The position numbers were made by a program, and so were the translations under genes. From positions 93,749 through 157,748 of the forward strand of contig CANJII010000001.1 of assembly GCA_947474435.1 (NCBI GenBank): a DNA stretch of 64,000 nt. The letters are read 5' to 3'. This document shows positions 26,009 to 35,540 of the stretch, piece after piece. Under the pieces are notes generated by a model. That model worked only from the letters and a program-made list of their open reading frames with translations, searched no databases and had not been told where the DNA came from. Source of the DNA: Chitinophagaceae bacterium. GTDB lineage: Bacteria; Bacteroidota; Bacteroidia; Chitinophagales; UBA10324. Within the stretch, counting starts at the first letter, position 1. The number at the start of each line of letters is the position of its first letter.

Positions 26009-29000
26009 TCAGAAACTATCGAAATCAGCCGGACGCATTACGCCGAACCACTTTAAAGTTTTTTCACCAATTCCTTCCGCATTTATGTGTATGAGATAAA
26101 CACCACTTGCAATAGGAACTCCTACATTGTTTTTTAAATCCCAATCTAAAGAGGTGATTGAATTATCGTCGCGTTCGAATCGTCGGATTAAAATTCCATC
26201 AATGCTGAAAATTGAGATAGTGCATTTTTGCGGGAGGTTTGTAATTTTAATTTTCGTATCGTTCTGGCTGCTTTCGTAACCACTATAAGAGTAGTACGGA
26301 TTAGGAACAATATTTATCGTATCAAGTGCGCTTGCGGCAGTAGATGCATCCCCTTTTATGGCCGCTAAATTACTTGTGTTAAAAGTGTATCTCGGATAGC
26401 CTCCATTTGTTTCAGGATTTCCTGTATAGAAATGAGTATAAGCTTTGTTTACCCAAATGTAGATGGTTGTTTCAGTTGGAATTAATCCATCGGCAAATGA
26501 TTTAAGCTGAAATCCGGAATTCAACATTGCCATGCTCACCCATGAAATCTTTTTGTAAACATTTGCAGCTGATAAAACATTTAATATACCGCCTGAAATG
26601 GTCAGGTTATTTCTGAAATCAACACATTCATCGTAGCGTGTTCTTGATACATAAATATAATGACGGCCACCCAGTAAGACTTCCTGTGTAGAAGAAAAGA
26701 AGTTGGAAGTTGGATTCCAAATCATATCAGCTCCGTTGTCAGAAATGTTTCTGGAATCTTCAGAGAACATGATGTTTAAGCGAGTGCCTGTTTCCAAATC
26801 AACCGCATAACCCGGGAACCATGAATAACCTGTTGACCAAGGATCAGCAGTATTTATTGTTTGATAAGTACCATCTAAATTTAATGATCCATGATTTCGA
26901 ATCGCCATTTTTGGGGTTACACCTCCTTCAGTTAAAGCTTTTTCAGGTTGTGCTTCTACTACCAGACAGTGAGTCCATTTCGATTTATCAGAAGTAAAAA
27001 CAATTTTAACACTGCTTAAGCTATCTAACTTATTAAATATTCGGGTGTTGTTATTTGACCAGATAGGTCCCCAACTCAAATCTTGTGAACAAAGCGTATA
27101 GGGTGCCCAGGTGCGGCCTATAATATCTTCAAAATTCTGGTTGTCATCTACACCAACATAATCAGGATGTTTCGCATCTGTTGGATTAAAAGTGCCTGCA
27201 CGAATCCAATTCAAATCATCTTCACCTTCCTGATCAGGAATACCTCCAAGCCATGTAATTTGTGGCTCAGCATATGTTATTGATGATTCAATGAAGCCAT
27301 TGTTTTCGCTAATTAATTTGCTGCCTGGATTGCTAACTTGTTTTACATAAACTGAAAGTCCCCAATCCGGTTTCATTTGTTCATTTCCAACTTCAATGGT
27401 TGTATCGCTATAAACAACATCGCCGGTTGTAATGTTGGTTAGTTTCCAATAGGTTCCGGTATCTTTCATAATTGAATTCGTAGTAACCGAATCGATTAAT
27501 GTCAATTCAAATTTTGCATCCGGAACATTTTTAGGATCAATTACCTTTATTCCAACAGGACCCATTGCACCTACATATTCAACTCTGGAATCATAACCAT
27601 CTCTTAATATTTTTGCTATTGAACTATCAGTTATTTCTAATTTTAAACCACCATTTCCTCGTCCTTCTTCGCGAATAATTTGTGGTCCATCTCCATATTC
27701 TGAATTAACAATTAAACCGTTAAACTCCGGTGCCGGTATATGTGGAATTGCAGTATAAATTTTTGTGTTTTTTCTTCCTTGCAAATATTTTGTTTTTTGT
27801 AAATCAGACCCGTTGTATGCATAAGATACCACCATGTAATAATATTTTTTATGGTTAATTAACCTTTTGTCGCCACTTGCAAATGCATCATTAACAAATT
27901 CAAATGAATGTTGGATACCGATGTTTGCTCCGTTTACTTTTAATACCGGAACATCTGCTTCCAATAATGGGTCATATGTAAAGTTTACAATTTTAGAAAC
28001 AAGATCTTTATTATCGCATTGAGCAACCAAGCGCGCTTTTGCAGGATCACCTAATTCCTGCGCACTAACCTGTGTATTTACTAATTGAAAAATTTGATAT
28101 CCTTGAAAATAATAAAGAGAATCGGGATCATCCAATGCAACTAAAATCGGGTCAGAATCATGATATTTTTCTATGTCTTTATTAAATGTGTTAACCAGAT
28201 TTAAAATTAATGTTTTATCCAATTCAACAATTTCAGCCTCTGGCGCTTTTGGACCATCTAATATTTTAAAATTTGAATCGAATAATGCTTGTGCTTTATC
28301 ATCAGCAGTTTGCAACAAATTAAAACTTGGACAAGGATAAGATCCAACCGGAGGTCGAACCCAAACAACACCCACAATAATTTCATTACTTGCACCCGGA
28401 GCCAATTTAAATGCTCCTGATGCTTGTACAAATCGACGATCAGCTGCTACATTATTTTCGGCACATTCAGACCAACCTGTAGGATTGTTAGGAACATCAG
28501 GAAAAACATACTTGGTAGGAACAGAACCGCCATATGCATTGCCTCCTTCGGTATAAGGAGTTCCGTCTTTCCAGGAACCTGACAGGTAACCATAAAAATG
28601 TGCAGCGTTTTCAGGGTTTCCTCTTACGCTAAAATCATTATCGTAATATAGGAATGATGACATACCCAGTTCAACACTATCTTCATCCAATGGCCCTTTA
28701 AAATAATCAATTCCTAATAAAGGTGGTTGATCTAAATAACCAACCGGGCACGCTTCATCCATCGCATCAGCATTGTAAATAATTCCTAATCCTCTGGTTG
28801 TATCGCAACCTATATAATCATCAGTATAACATCCTAAATCAGGATCGGCCCATTGCCCCATGTAAACTGAATCAAGTGTTGTAGTCGCTTTGTTAAGTAA
28901 AACATATTTGTAAAAAGTCATGTTATCAACCTCATCAGTTGTGTGATAAGCAAATGCAAGTGTTTGAATTTCCATTCCAATTGCCTGTCCTCCTGATTCG

Positions 29001-29734
29001 GTATGAATGTTTCCTTTATCATTATAAACCCACCAAATCATTTGGTCGGCATAATTTTGAAACGAGGCATTTATTACAGGGAAATCTCCCATTGTGGCAT
29101 CATATTCCTGATTGCCATCGTAATCATAAAAAGGTGCAAGATCTCTTGCCCCAACTAACTGATTATTGGGATTATTGTTAGCAGGCCAGTTTAAAATATT
29201 TGGTGCAATATCACTTGGACTAGCTTGAAAACCCAATGGTTGATTTACAAATAATTGCCGTTGTGCATCAATTTCAGCACCTAAAACCTGCCACATTTGA
29301 TCAAAGTCAGTGCATGTTGTTTGGTCTATTTCACCATTGGCATCAAGTGGACCGGGATAGTAATCATTACCAGTTTGACGGTAAGTAGCTCCTGCAACTT
29401 TCAATTGCCCGCCTTGATCAATTCCACCAATCCAAACAGCGCCGGCAAATAAAGAACTTACACGAGGATCATTGCTTCCAACCTGAACTTTTGGTACTTC
29501 ATACTTGGCAGCATCAGTTAAATCCCACCACATATCGCCACCGTTCATTAATCGGGCGCGAATGTTATTAATGTTTAAATCAATTTGGGCTGTTGCTGGT
29601 TTGCAATCTCCCGCTTCAATTTTAAATCCTGATTCTACCTTCTCAGGTAACCCAATATTTTTATAAGCTTTTGAACTGGTTGATAAAGCAACAAAAAATG
29701 TTGCTAAAACAATGGAGGAAGTAAGTTTTTTCAT
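26009..29734 (-). CDS. Large exported protein with FlgD-like C-terminal domain, probable T9SS cargo
   Basis: A 1241-aa protein with a signal peptide (MKKLTSSIVLATFFVALSTSSKAYKN). The long middle has no domain I can name. It is rich in Asp, Gly and aromatic residues, with repeated calcium-site-like DxDxD runs (for example PFYDYDGNQEYDATMGDFPV). The end is a FlgD Ig-like domain: NIVPNPYYSYSGYE, IKITNLPQKCTISIFSIDG, GVPIASGVYLIHI, KTLKWFGVMRP. Such tails replace the ordinary sorting domain in many Bacteroidota cargo proteins. It sits 21 nt after a TonB-dependent receptor and 27 nt before a PorV-like gene. The three may act together at the surface; substrate or role unknown. Confidence 0.75.
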   Translation of the reverse strand: MKKLTSSIVLATFFVALSTSSKAYKNIGLPEKVESGFKIEAGDCKPATAQIDLNINNIRARLMNGGDMWWDLTDAAKYEVPKVQVGSNDPRVSSLFAGAVWIGGIDQGGQLKVAGATYRQTGNDYYPGPLDANGEIDQTTCTDFDQMWQVLGAEIDAQRQLFVNQPLGFQASPSDIAPNILNWPANNNPNNQLVGARDLAPFYDYDGNQEYDATMGDFPVINASFQNYADQMIWWVYNDKGNIHTESGGQAIGMEIQTLAFAYHTTDEVDNMTFYKYVLLNKATTTLDSVYMGQWADPDLGCYTDDYIGCDTTRGLGIIYNADAMDEACPVGYLDQPPLLGIDYFKGPLDEDSVELGMSSFLYYDNDFSVRGNPENAAHFYGYLSGSWKDGTPYTEGGNAYGGSVPTKYVFPDVPNNPTGWSECAENNVAADRRFVQASGAFKLAPGASNEIIVGVVWVRPPVGSYPCPSFNLLQTADDKAQALFDSNFKILDGPKAPEAEIVELDKTLILNLVNTFNKDIEKYHDSDPILVALDDPDSLYYFQGYQIFQLVNTQVSAQELGDPAKARLVAQCDNKDLVSKIVNFTYDPLLEADVPVLKVNGANIGIQHSFEFVNDAFASGDKRLINHKKYYYMVVSYAYNGSDLQKTKYLQGRKNTKIYTAIPHIPAPEFNGLIVNSEYGDGPQIIREEGRGNGGLKLEITDSSIAKILRDGYDSRVEYVGAMGPVGIKVIDPKNVPDAKFELTLIDSVTTNSIMKDTGTYWKLTNITTGDVVYSDTTIEVGNEQMKPDWGLSVYVKQVSNPGSKLISENNGFIESSITYAEPQITWLGGIPDQEGEDDLNWIRAGTFNPTDAKHPDYVGVDDNQNFEDIIGRTWAPYTLCSQDLSWGPIWSNNNTRIFNKLDSLSSVKIVFTSDKSKWTHCLVVEAQPEKALTEGGVTPKMAIRNHGSLNLDGTYQTINTADPWSTGYSWFPGYAVDLETGTRLNIMFSEDSRNISDNGADMIWNPTSNFFSSTQEVLLGGRHYIYVSRTRYDECVDFRNNLTISGGILNVLSAANVYKKISWVSMAMLNSGFQLKSFADGLIPTETTIYIWVNKAYTHFYTGNPETNGGYPRYTFNTSNLAAIKGDASTAASALDTINIVPNPYYSYSGYESSQNDTKIKITNLPQKCTISIFSIDGILIRRFERDDNSITSLDWDLKNNVGVPIASGVYLIHINAEGIGEKTLKWFGVMRPADFDSF

Positions 29735-29755
29735 AATGACTAATTTTTCTATCGA

Positions 29756-32700
29756 TTAAAAATCAAATGACAACCCACAACGAATTCTGCGAGGTAATGT
29801 ATAGTTGCCAGGGTTATTTATTCTGATTGCGTATTGATCCAGATATGCCTCACGGCTTAATTGTGCCTCCAATGATTGTTGACCTATTGCAGATGATAAA
29901 TATCCATCGTCATCAGGATTACCTGTGTATGAATACACCCCTAAAACATTTTTAGTGTTTAAAGCATTTTCAATTAAAATATATCCATTTATATAAAACG
30001 GATTGGTTTCATTTCCTTCTTTACCTATTCTGAAATTTTTATCAAGTTTCAAATCAAATCGAAATGTCCATGGCAGGCGTGCCCCGTTTAATGTTCCTTG
30101 CAAAGATGATTGAGATGCTACTCCTGAAAGCCCCTGAGGTGTAGGATTGCTTTGACGAGTGTATGGTGTTCCTGATCCTCCTGTAAATATTACATCCAAG
30201 CCAGTGTTAGCAAAAATTGGTTTTTTGTTTTTACCAACTACAGGACCATTATAGTTTTTTCCTTCGCCATAACGATAATCAAAAGTGGTTGTAATGGTAT
30301 GTCTTTGATCGTAGTTTAAAGGTGTAATTGTTTTTAAATTCGGATTTGTTTCATTAATCAAACCGCCGGCTGATGATTGGTCAGAACCGGTTCCATCAGC
30401 AAACTGCAAAGTATAATTTACTTCCATACGAATGTTGTTTGTTCGGCGCATTTCATATGAAACCAGGAACGATTTGGCTGTACCGAAATCTTCATTTCCA
30501 TAAGTTGTATAATTAGTCGGGTATGCATAAAAATATTTTTTTATCTGCACCTGATTTTTAAACTCACGGTAAATTCCTGAAATTGAAAGTGACGAATTTT
30601 TTCCGATTACCTGTTCAAAACCCACCTGGTAGTCAATGGTTTTTTCTGATTTTAAATTTGGGTTTTGCAGTGTAGAATTTACAGCAATGGATTGCAAGAA
30701 ATAATAATTAAACGGATTTCCTCTATTGTTAGTAGGTCGTTGAGAAAGAACATCGTAATGCGCAAAGAAAAGGGCTTCATCGCTTATTGGAAATGAGAAA
30801 GCAATACGGGGCATTAATGTATATTGAGGATCATAATCTTTAAATGCATCAGCGGTAACTTTTAAACTATCCGTACTTGAACTGCTTAAATACGGAGCAA
30901 TTTTACCTGTTGATGTTGAGAGTGCAATAACCTGTGGGTTTGATACTTCAGTACCATCACCATCGTACCAGGTATTTCCATTTCTGTACCCGACAATATT
31001 TTTGGGATCTGTTGGATTATCAACATAAACCACATAATCTTCTCCGATTGATGTTGGATGTTTGATTCCCACACCATTTATTTCGGTTACTTCAGAAGCA
31101 GTTTTTGCAGGATATAAAAGATATGGATCCTTTAAAACTTTTTGATTCGCATCATAATAATCTACACGCAAACCAATGTTAAAAATCAAATCTTTAAAAT
31201 TGAATTTGTCCTGAATGTATCCTGCAACATAGGTTGGGCGATAGGCTCCGATTTTACGCGAGTATATTACATCATCCGGATTTTTATTAAAAAAATCATC
31301 AAAGCTTGGTTGTTTCTTCAACACATTTCCAAGATAATCGTAACCATAATAACTTACATAAGCACTTCCATTGTTAAATAACTCGTCAGGACTAAACATA
31401 TCAAGTGAAAGCAATGAGGGATCTACTTCATCCACATTTATAAAATCGGTGCCACGACGATCCAATCCTAATTTATCACGAAGGTTCAGGTCAAAATAGG
31501 CCTGATCATTTCCAACCAAGCGGTTATAATTTATTGTATCCTGAAAAATTCCAAATTCATCATAAACCAATACAGGATTTCTGGTATCTAAATTTAAAAT
31601 GTGTTTGTTGGCTAACTGACGAGCCAATCCCCATAATCCAATTGGCGCAACAGTATATGCACGATCAGACCGCTGTTCGTATTCAATTCCGAATTCAATT
31701 GCGTGCCTGTTCTTTTCACCTTTTTCCTTTGATGGACGAACAATATCAACTGAACTATAAAATGCTAAACGATACTGGTCATTATTTGTTAAACCATATT
31801 GGCCAATCGGAGAACCGGTGTTGCCATACATTGAGTAAACTGACGAAGGTCCATCACCATTTATTAACCCACCTCCTGATGATATATCAGAAAGAGATGA
31901 GTAATAAAGAAATTGATTATCTAGACTTACATCCTGTAAACCGTAAACTCCATTTATGGGCTCACTTCCTGATAAAGTATAATACTGTTTAGTATAATTC
32001 GACATTAAACCATTTTCAGTTCCGGGTTCGAAAGTGACTAAGGTATCTCTGTAACCAACCAAAGTTAAACCGCTATAAATTTTAGGAATTCCATTTTCCC
32101 AAACCGTATCCTGACTTGGAAAATAAACAGGAGTACGATATGTTTTGAATTTTCCAATGTATCCATATTTAAAGGCATCAAATCCTTTGTCTTTGTCTTC
32201 AAATTTTCTTAAAAATTTACTATAGTCAAGTTGAATGCTGTAATAAGCATTTTGAAAGACTGAAGCTGTCTTTTCTTTATCGGTTTTTCCATCATTAACA
32301 ATTTTTGCAGATCCGAAACGCTGAGTAAATCTTACAAATCCTCTGTATGTTAAATCCTGGTAAGTGGCGGCGGTTGAAGGTGTGAAAACCTGATTGGTAA
32401 ATCCATTATTAAGAAACTGAGAATAATTGGCATTGCCTCCAAATGTGAGATTAATAAAATTGTTTAATTTATAATCAATCTTAAGCGACATGCGATAATT
32501 GTTATCATTTGCATACTGCATGGCCTTTATGTGTTCAAGGTCATCCTTTGTTATAAAAGAAGAATTGGTAACATATCCTAACCCGAATTCTGATGGTCGT
32601 AATGGATTTTCCTGAAGGTAAGCAAGGGTGTCGTCATTTACTTTCCAGTTACCAACAGCAGAAGGATCTGTATCAAGATTTCCTTCATATTCTAACGATA

Positions 32701-33547
32701 GAAAAAACCCGAGTTTAGCATCAGATGAATCCTGTTTGGTTCCTCTTGATGATTTATATTTAGTGAAAAGCGGTCCGCTTAAATTTAAACTTGCCAATTT
32801 GTATCCATATGCATCCAGAAAATAAGAGTTACCTAATTCTAATCCACCGTGATAATATTTTGATGGACCTCGTGTTGTAATATTTATGATACCTCCTGTT
32901 GCATCACCATATCTTGCGGGAATTCCACCTGTAATAATGGTTAATTGTTCAATTGATGAAGATGGAAGTGAGATGGAACCACGCATTGGAATTCCATCAA
33001 CATAATATTTTTGTGCATAGCCTCTTCCACCATTTACATTTAATCCGGCACCGGCATCTGATTGATAAACTCCTGAAGTTTTAGCAGCAATGTTATTTGG
33101 ATTACTTCGACCAACTGCTGATTGCTTAATTTCTGTTTTTGAAGCTGTTCCTCCTGTTGAAGTTGTTCCCGGATCAATTAACGGGTCGGCATAAACAAAA
33201 TGCTCTTCTAATTCAACTCCTCCTGATCCAAGGTTTACATTGTAAAATGTGATTTTATCAGAACTTATAATTATTCCGGAAATATTAGCAGGCGTGAAAT
33301 TTAGACAAGATACTACTAAATCATATGTGCCAGGTTGAATGGGTTTAATAATGTAATTACCATCAATATCTGCACTGGTACCAGTTACTTGTGTTCCGTT
33401 TTTTAATAACACAACAGTTGCAAATTCAACACCTTCCTTGGTTTTAGAATTAGCATTTATTATTTTCCCTTGCAGTTCACCGGTTTGGGAAAACACACTA
33501 GTTGTACAAACTATAATAAGGGAGAAGAGGGAGAAAATTTTTTTCAT
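29756..33547 (-). CDS. TonB-dependent receptor with carboxypeptidase-like regulatory domain (Oar/SusC-like)
   Basis: A 1263-aa outer-membrane receptor powered by TonB. It has a signal peptide (MKKIFSLFSLIIVCTTSVFSQ). A CarboxypepD-like N-terminal domain follows (about 22-110; GELQGKIINANSKTKEGVEF ... GTYDLVVSCLNF). The plug is at about 130-250 (VNGGRGYAQKYYVDGIPMRG, IEQLTIITGGIPARYGDATG, GGIINITTRG). A long 22-strand-type barrel ends RRIRCGLSFDF. The substrate is not evident. It is the first gene of a three-gene unit with a promoter-like box upstream. No SusD-like lipoprotein is present, so it is closer to Oar-type receptors than to a glycan SusCD pair. Confidence 0.92.
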   Translation of the reverse strand: MKKIFSLFSLIIVCTTSVFSQTGELQGKIINANSKTKEGVEFATVVLLKNGTQVTGTSADIDGNYIIKPIQPGTYDLVVSCLNFTPANISGIIISSDKITFYNVNLGSGGVELEEHFVYADPLIDPGTTSTGGTASKTEIKQSAVGRSNPNNIAAKTSGVYQSDAGAGLNVNGGRGYAQKYYVDGIPMRGSISLPSSSIEQLTIITGGIPARYGDATGGIINITTRGPSKYYHGGLELGNSYFLDAYGYKLASLNLSGPLFTKYKSSRGTKQDSSDAKLGFFLSLEYEGNLDTDPSAVGNWKVNDDTLAYLQENPLRPSEFGLGYVTNSSFITKDDLEHIKAMQYANDNNYRMSLKIDYKLNNFINLTFGGNANYSQFLNNGFTNQVFTPSTAATYQDLTYRGFVRFTQRFGSAKIVNDGKTDKEKTASVFQNAYYSIQLDYSKFLRKFEDKDKGFDAFKYGYIGKFKTYRTPVYFPSQDTVWENGIPKIYSGLTLVGYRDTLVTFEPGTENGLMSNYTKQYYTLSGSEPINGVYGLQDVSLDNQFLYYSSLSDISSGGGLINGDGPSSVYSMYGNTGSPIGQYGLTNNDQYRLAFYSSVDIVRPSKEKGEKNRHAIEFGIEYEQRSDRAYTVAPIGLWGLARQLANKHILNLDTRNPVLVYDEFGIFQDTINYNRLVGNDQAYFDLNLRDKLGLDRRGTDFINVDEVDPSLLSLDMFSPDELFNNGSAYVSYYGYDYLGNVLKKQPSFDDFFNKNPDDVIYSRKIGAYRPTYVAGYIQDKFNFKDLIFNIGLRVDYYDANQKVLKDPYLLYPAKTASEVTEINGVGIKHPTSIGEDYVVYVDNPTDPKNIVGYRNGNTWYDGDGTEVSNPQVIALSTSTGKIAPYLSSSSTDSLKVTADAFKDYDPQYTLMPRIAFSFPISDEALFFAHYDVLSQRPTNNRGNPFNYYFLQSIAVNSTLQNPNLKSEKTIDYQVGFEQVIGKNSSLSISGIYREFKNQVQIKKYFYAYPTNYTTYGNEDFGTAKSFLVSYEMRRTNNIRMEVNYTLQFADGTGSDQSSAGGLINETNPNLKTITPLNYDQRHTITTTFDYRYGEGKNYNGPVVGKNKKPIFANTGLDVIFTGGSGTPYTRQSNPTPQGLSGVASQSSLQGTLNGARLPWTFRFDLKLDKNFRIGKEGNETNPFYINGYILIENALNTKNVLGVYSYTGNPDDDGYLSSAIGQQSLEAQLSREAYLDQYAIRINNPGNYTLPRRIRCGLSFDF

Positions 33548-33601
33548 GCCCTAGGAGTTTTTGTTTAAATTATTGTTAAGCATTTTCATTTTGGAGGCGG
33601 A

Positions 33602-33609
33602 CAAATTTA
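33602..33609 (-). promoter_or_regulatory. Promoter-like -7 box (TAAATTTG) of the TonB receptor operon
   Basis: The minus strand reads TAAATTTG, identical to the box at 4926-4933, giving a leader of about 50 nt before the ATG at 33547. The -33 region is not clear. Confidence 0.4.
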
Positions 33610-33690
33610 ATCGCGATTTTGAATTATGGAACTAATGTAGATTAAATTTAAAGCTGCATGCAAGTGTTGTATTCGATGGTGACAGAACTT

Positions 33691-34635
33691 TTACAATTGT
33701 TCAACTTCCTTAATCTTTGATAACAACACTGCTGCGAATCGTTTTTGGGAGGAGAAACTCTTGCCGGCAACATGCGGAGTGATGATTGTTTTACCGGTTA
33801 TAATTAATTGCTCCAATAGATTTTTTTCCGTGGAAGTGTGTGAAGAAAAATTTTCATTTTCTAAAACATCAATCCCCGCTCCTGTTATTTTATCATGAAC
33901 AATTGCATTGAGCAGTGCAGATGTATCAACTACCTTTCCGCGTGAAGTGTTTAAGAAATATATTTTCTTTTTAAATTGATTAAAGAAATTTTCATTTGCA
34001 AGATGAAGAGTTTCATTTGTTAGTGGAACATGCAAACTCACTACATCACATAGTTCAAACAATTCTTTCAGCTCACATTCTTTCACAAACTCGTTTCCAA
34101 AATTGGTTTTGTATTTATCGTATGCGAGAATTTGTACTCCGAACATTTTTAATTTTTCGGCGAATGCTGACCCTGTGTTACCATACCCGATAATTCCTAC
34201 TATCATCCCTGATATTTCTATCACTCTGTTCTCTTCTACCTGCCAGATTAATTTTTCTGTTTGCTTTGATGAGCGAACAATGTTGTGTGTGAGTGCGAGT
34301 AATAATCCGAGTGCATGTTCCCCTACACTGTTTCGGTTCCCTTCAGGTGAATTAAGGCAAATAATGTTTTTTGATTTGGCATATTCAACATCTACTATTT
34401 CCATTCCTGAACCTGCGCGTGCAATCCATTTCAACTTTACTGCTTTTTCAAGAGTAGTTTTATACAATGTGGTTTTAGTCGTGATAACAATTCCTGAAAA
34501 CTGAATAATGATTCTGTCCACTTCTTCCTGCGAAATACCAACTCTGAAATCACATTCGTATCCGAGTTTTTGCAAACCGTGAATGAGCAGGTCATCCACT
34601 TTATCGGTGATTAAAACTTTTCCCTTGTCAGTCAT
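33691..34635 (-). CDS. D-isomer-specific 2-hydroxyacid dehydrogenase (SerA-like)
   Basis: An NAD-dependent 314-aa oxidoreductase. It has the Rossmann motif MIVGIIGYGNTGSAFAEKL followed by an acidic/lysine dinucleotide site (AYDKYK). The catalytic residues are an Arg in IARAGSGMEIVD and in LNTSRGKVVDTSALL, a Glu in the following region and the His of ITPHVAGKSF. The short length, without a C-terminal ACT domain, fits a phosphoglycerate or other 2-hydroxyacid dehydrogenase. Its start overlaps the rsmA stop by 8 nt, so it is translated from the same message. The substrate cannot be assigned from sequence alone. Confidence 0.85.
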   Translation of the reverse strand: MTDKGKVLITDKVDDLLIHGLQKLGYECDFRVGISQEEVDRIIIQFSGIVITTKTTLYKTTLEKAVKLKWIARAGSGMEIVDVEYAKSKNIICLNSPEGNRNSVGEHALGLLLALTHNIVRSSKQTEKLIWQVEENRVIEISGMIVGIIGYGNTGSAFAEKLKMFGVQILAYDKYKTNFGNEFVKECELKELFELCDVVSLHVPLTNETLHLANENFFNQFKKKIYFLNTSRGKVVDTSALLNAIVHDKITGAGIDVLENENFSSHTSTEKNLLEQLIITGKTIITPHVAGKSFSSQKRFAAVLLSKIKEVEQL

Positions 34636-35413
34636 TTATCGTTGCAAACTTATTTGCCAGATCAATAAATTGTTGCACACTCAACTGCTCAGCACGCTTT
34701 TCAAAAACTGCATCGGTCAATCTATCTTTTTGAATTAGTTGCGATAAAGAATTGCGCAAAGTTTTACGGCGCTGACCGAATGCATTTTTTACAAAAGCAA
34801 AAAAATATTTTTCATCAGTTATCAATGGCCTTTCCTTTTTCAATGTTAATCGAAGCACCACGCTTCGCACTTTTGGCGGCGGAGTGAATGATGATGGCTC
34901 CACTATAAAAAGATTCTCTACATCATAATAGGCTTGCACCAACACACTCAGTATTCCATAAGTTTTATTTCCGTGAATAGATGCAATGCGGTCGCCGACT
35001 TCTTTTTGAAACATTCCCACCATCAATGGAATTGATGCTTGTTCCTGTAATATTCTGAAAAGTATTTGGGAAGAAATGTTGTAAGGAAAATTTCCAACCA
35101 CTGAATATTTGTCATTGAAAATTTCAGAAAGATTCACCGTAAGAAAATCGCCGTGAATGACTTTGTCTTTTGAAGCAGGATAAGTTTTATTCAGATGCTC
35201 AATCATCCGCTGATCCAATTCAATACAGCGAAGATTTATTTTTTCTTTCAATAAAATTTTTGTCAACGCCCCGGGACCCGGACCAATTTCAATTACATTT
35301 TTTGGTTCGCCGATTTTCTCCATTAAAGAATCAACTATCCAGCTTGAAATATTTTCATCATGCAGAAAATGCTGACCGAGAGATTTTTTTGCGTGCGGAG
35401 ATTTCAAATTCAA
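34628..35413 (-). CDS. rsmA: 16S rRNA dimethyladenosine transferase RsmA/KsgA
   Basis: It dimethylates A1518 and A1519 of 16S rRNA. The 261-aa protein has the family start KSLGQHFLHDENI, the SAM-binding NVIEIGPGPGALTKILLKEK, the acidic CIELDQRM and the catalytic GNFPYNISSQILFRIL (the usual NLPY appears as NFPY). The C-terminal helical domain (FAFVKNAFGQRRKTLRN) is complete. It heads an operon with the dehydrogenase gene and is divergent from priA. Confidence 0.95.
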   Translation of the reverse strand: MNLKSPHAKKSLGQHFLHDENISSWIVDSLMEKIGEPKNVIEIGPGPGALTKILLKEKINLRCIELDQRMIEHLNKTYPASKDKVIHGDFLTVNLSEIFNDKYSVVGNFPYNISSQILFRILQEQASIPLMVGMFQKEVGDRIASIHGNKTYGILSVLVQAYYDVENLFIVEPSSFTPPPKVRSVVLRLTLKKERPLITDEKYFFAFVKNAFGQRRKTLRNSLSQLIQKDRLTDAVFEKRAEQLSVQQFIDLANKFATIND

Positions 35414-35540
35414 TTTTATTGCGTGCGCAAAATAGTAATTGCAGGGAATGAAATTTCAGAAATAAAATCTTTCCATTTTACTTTTATGAAAAAGATATTT
35501 TCGCACGGTGATTCAATCTGAATTGTTGCAGGAAGAAAAA

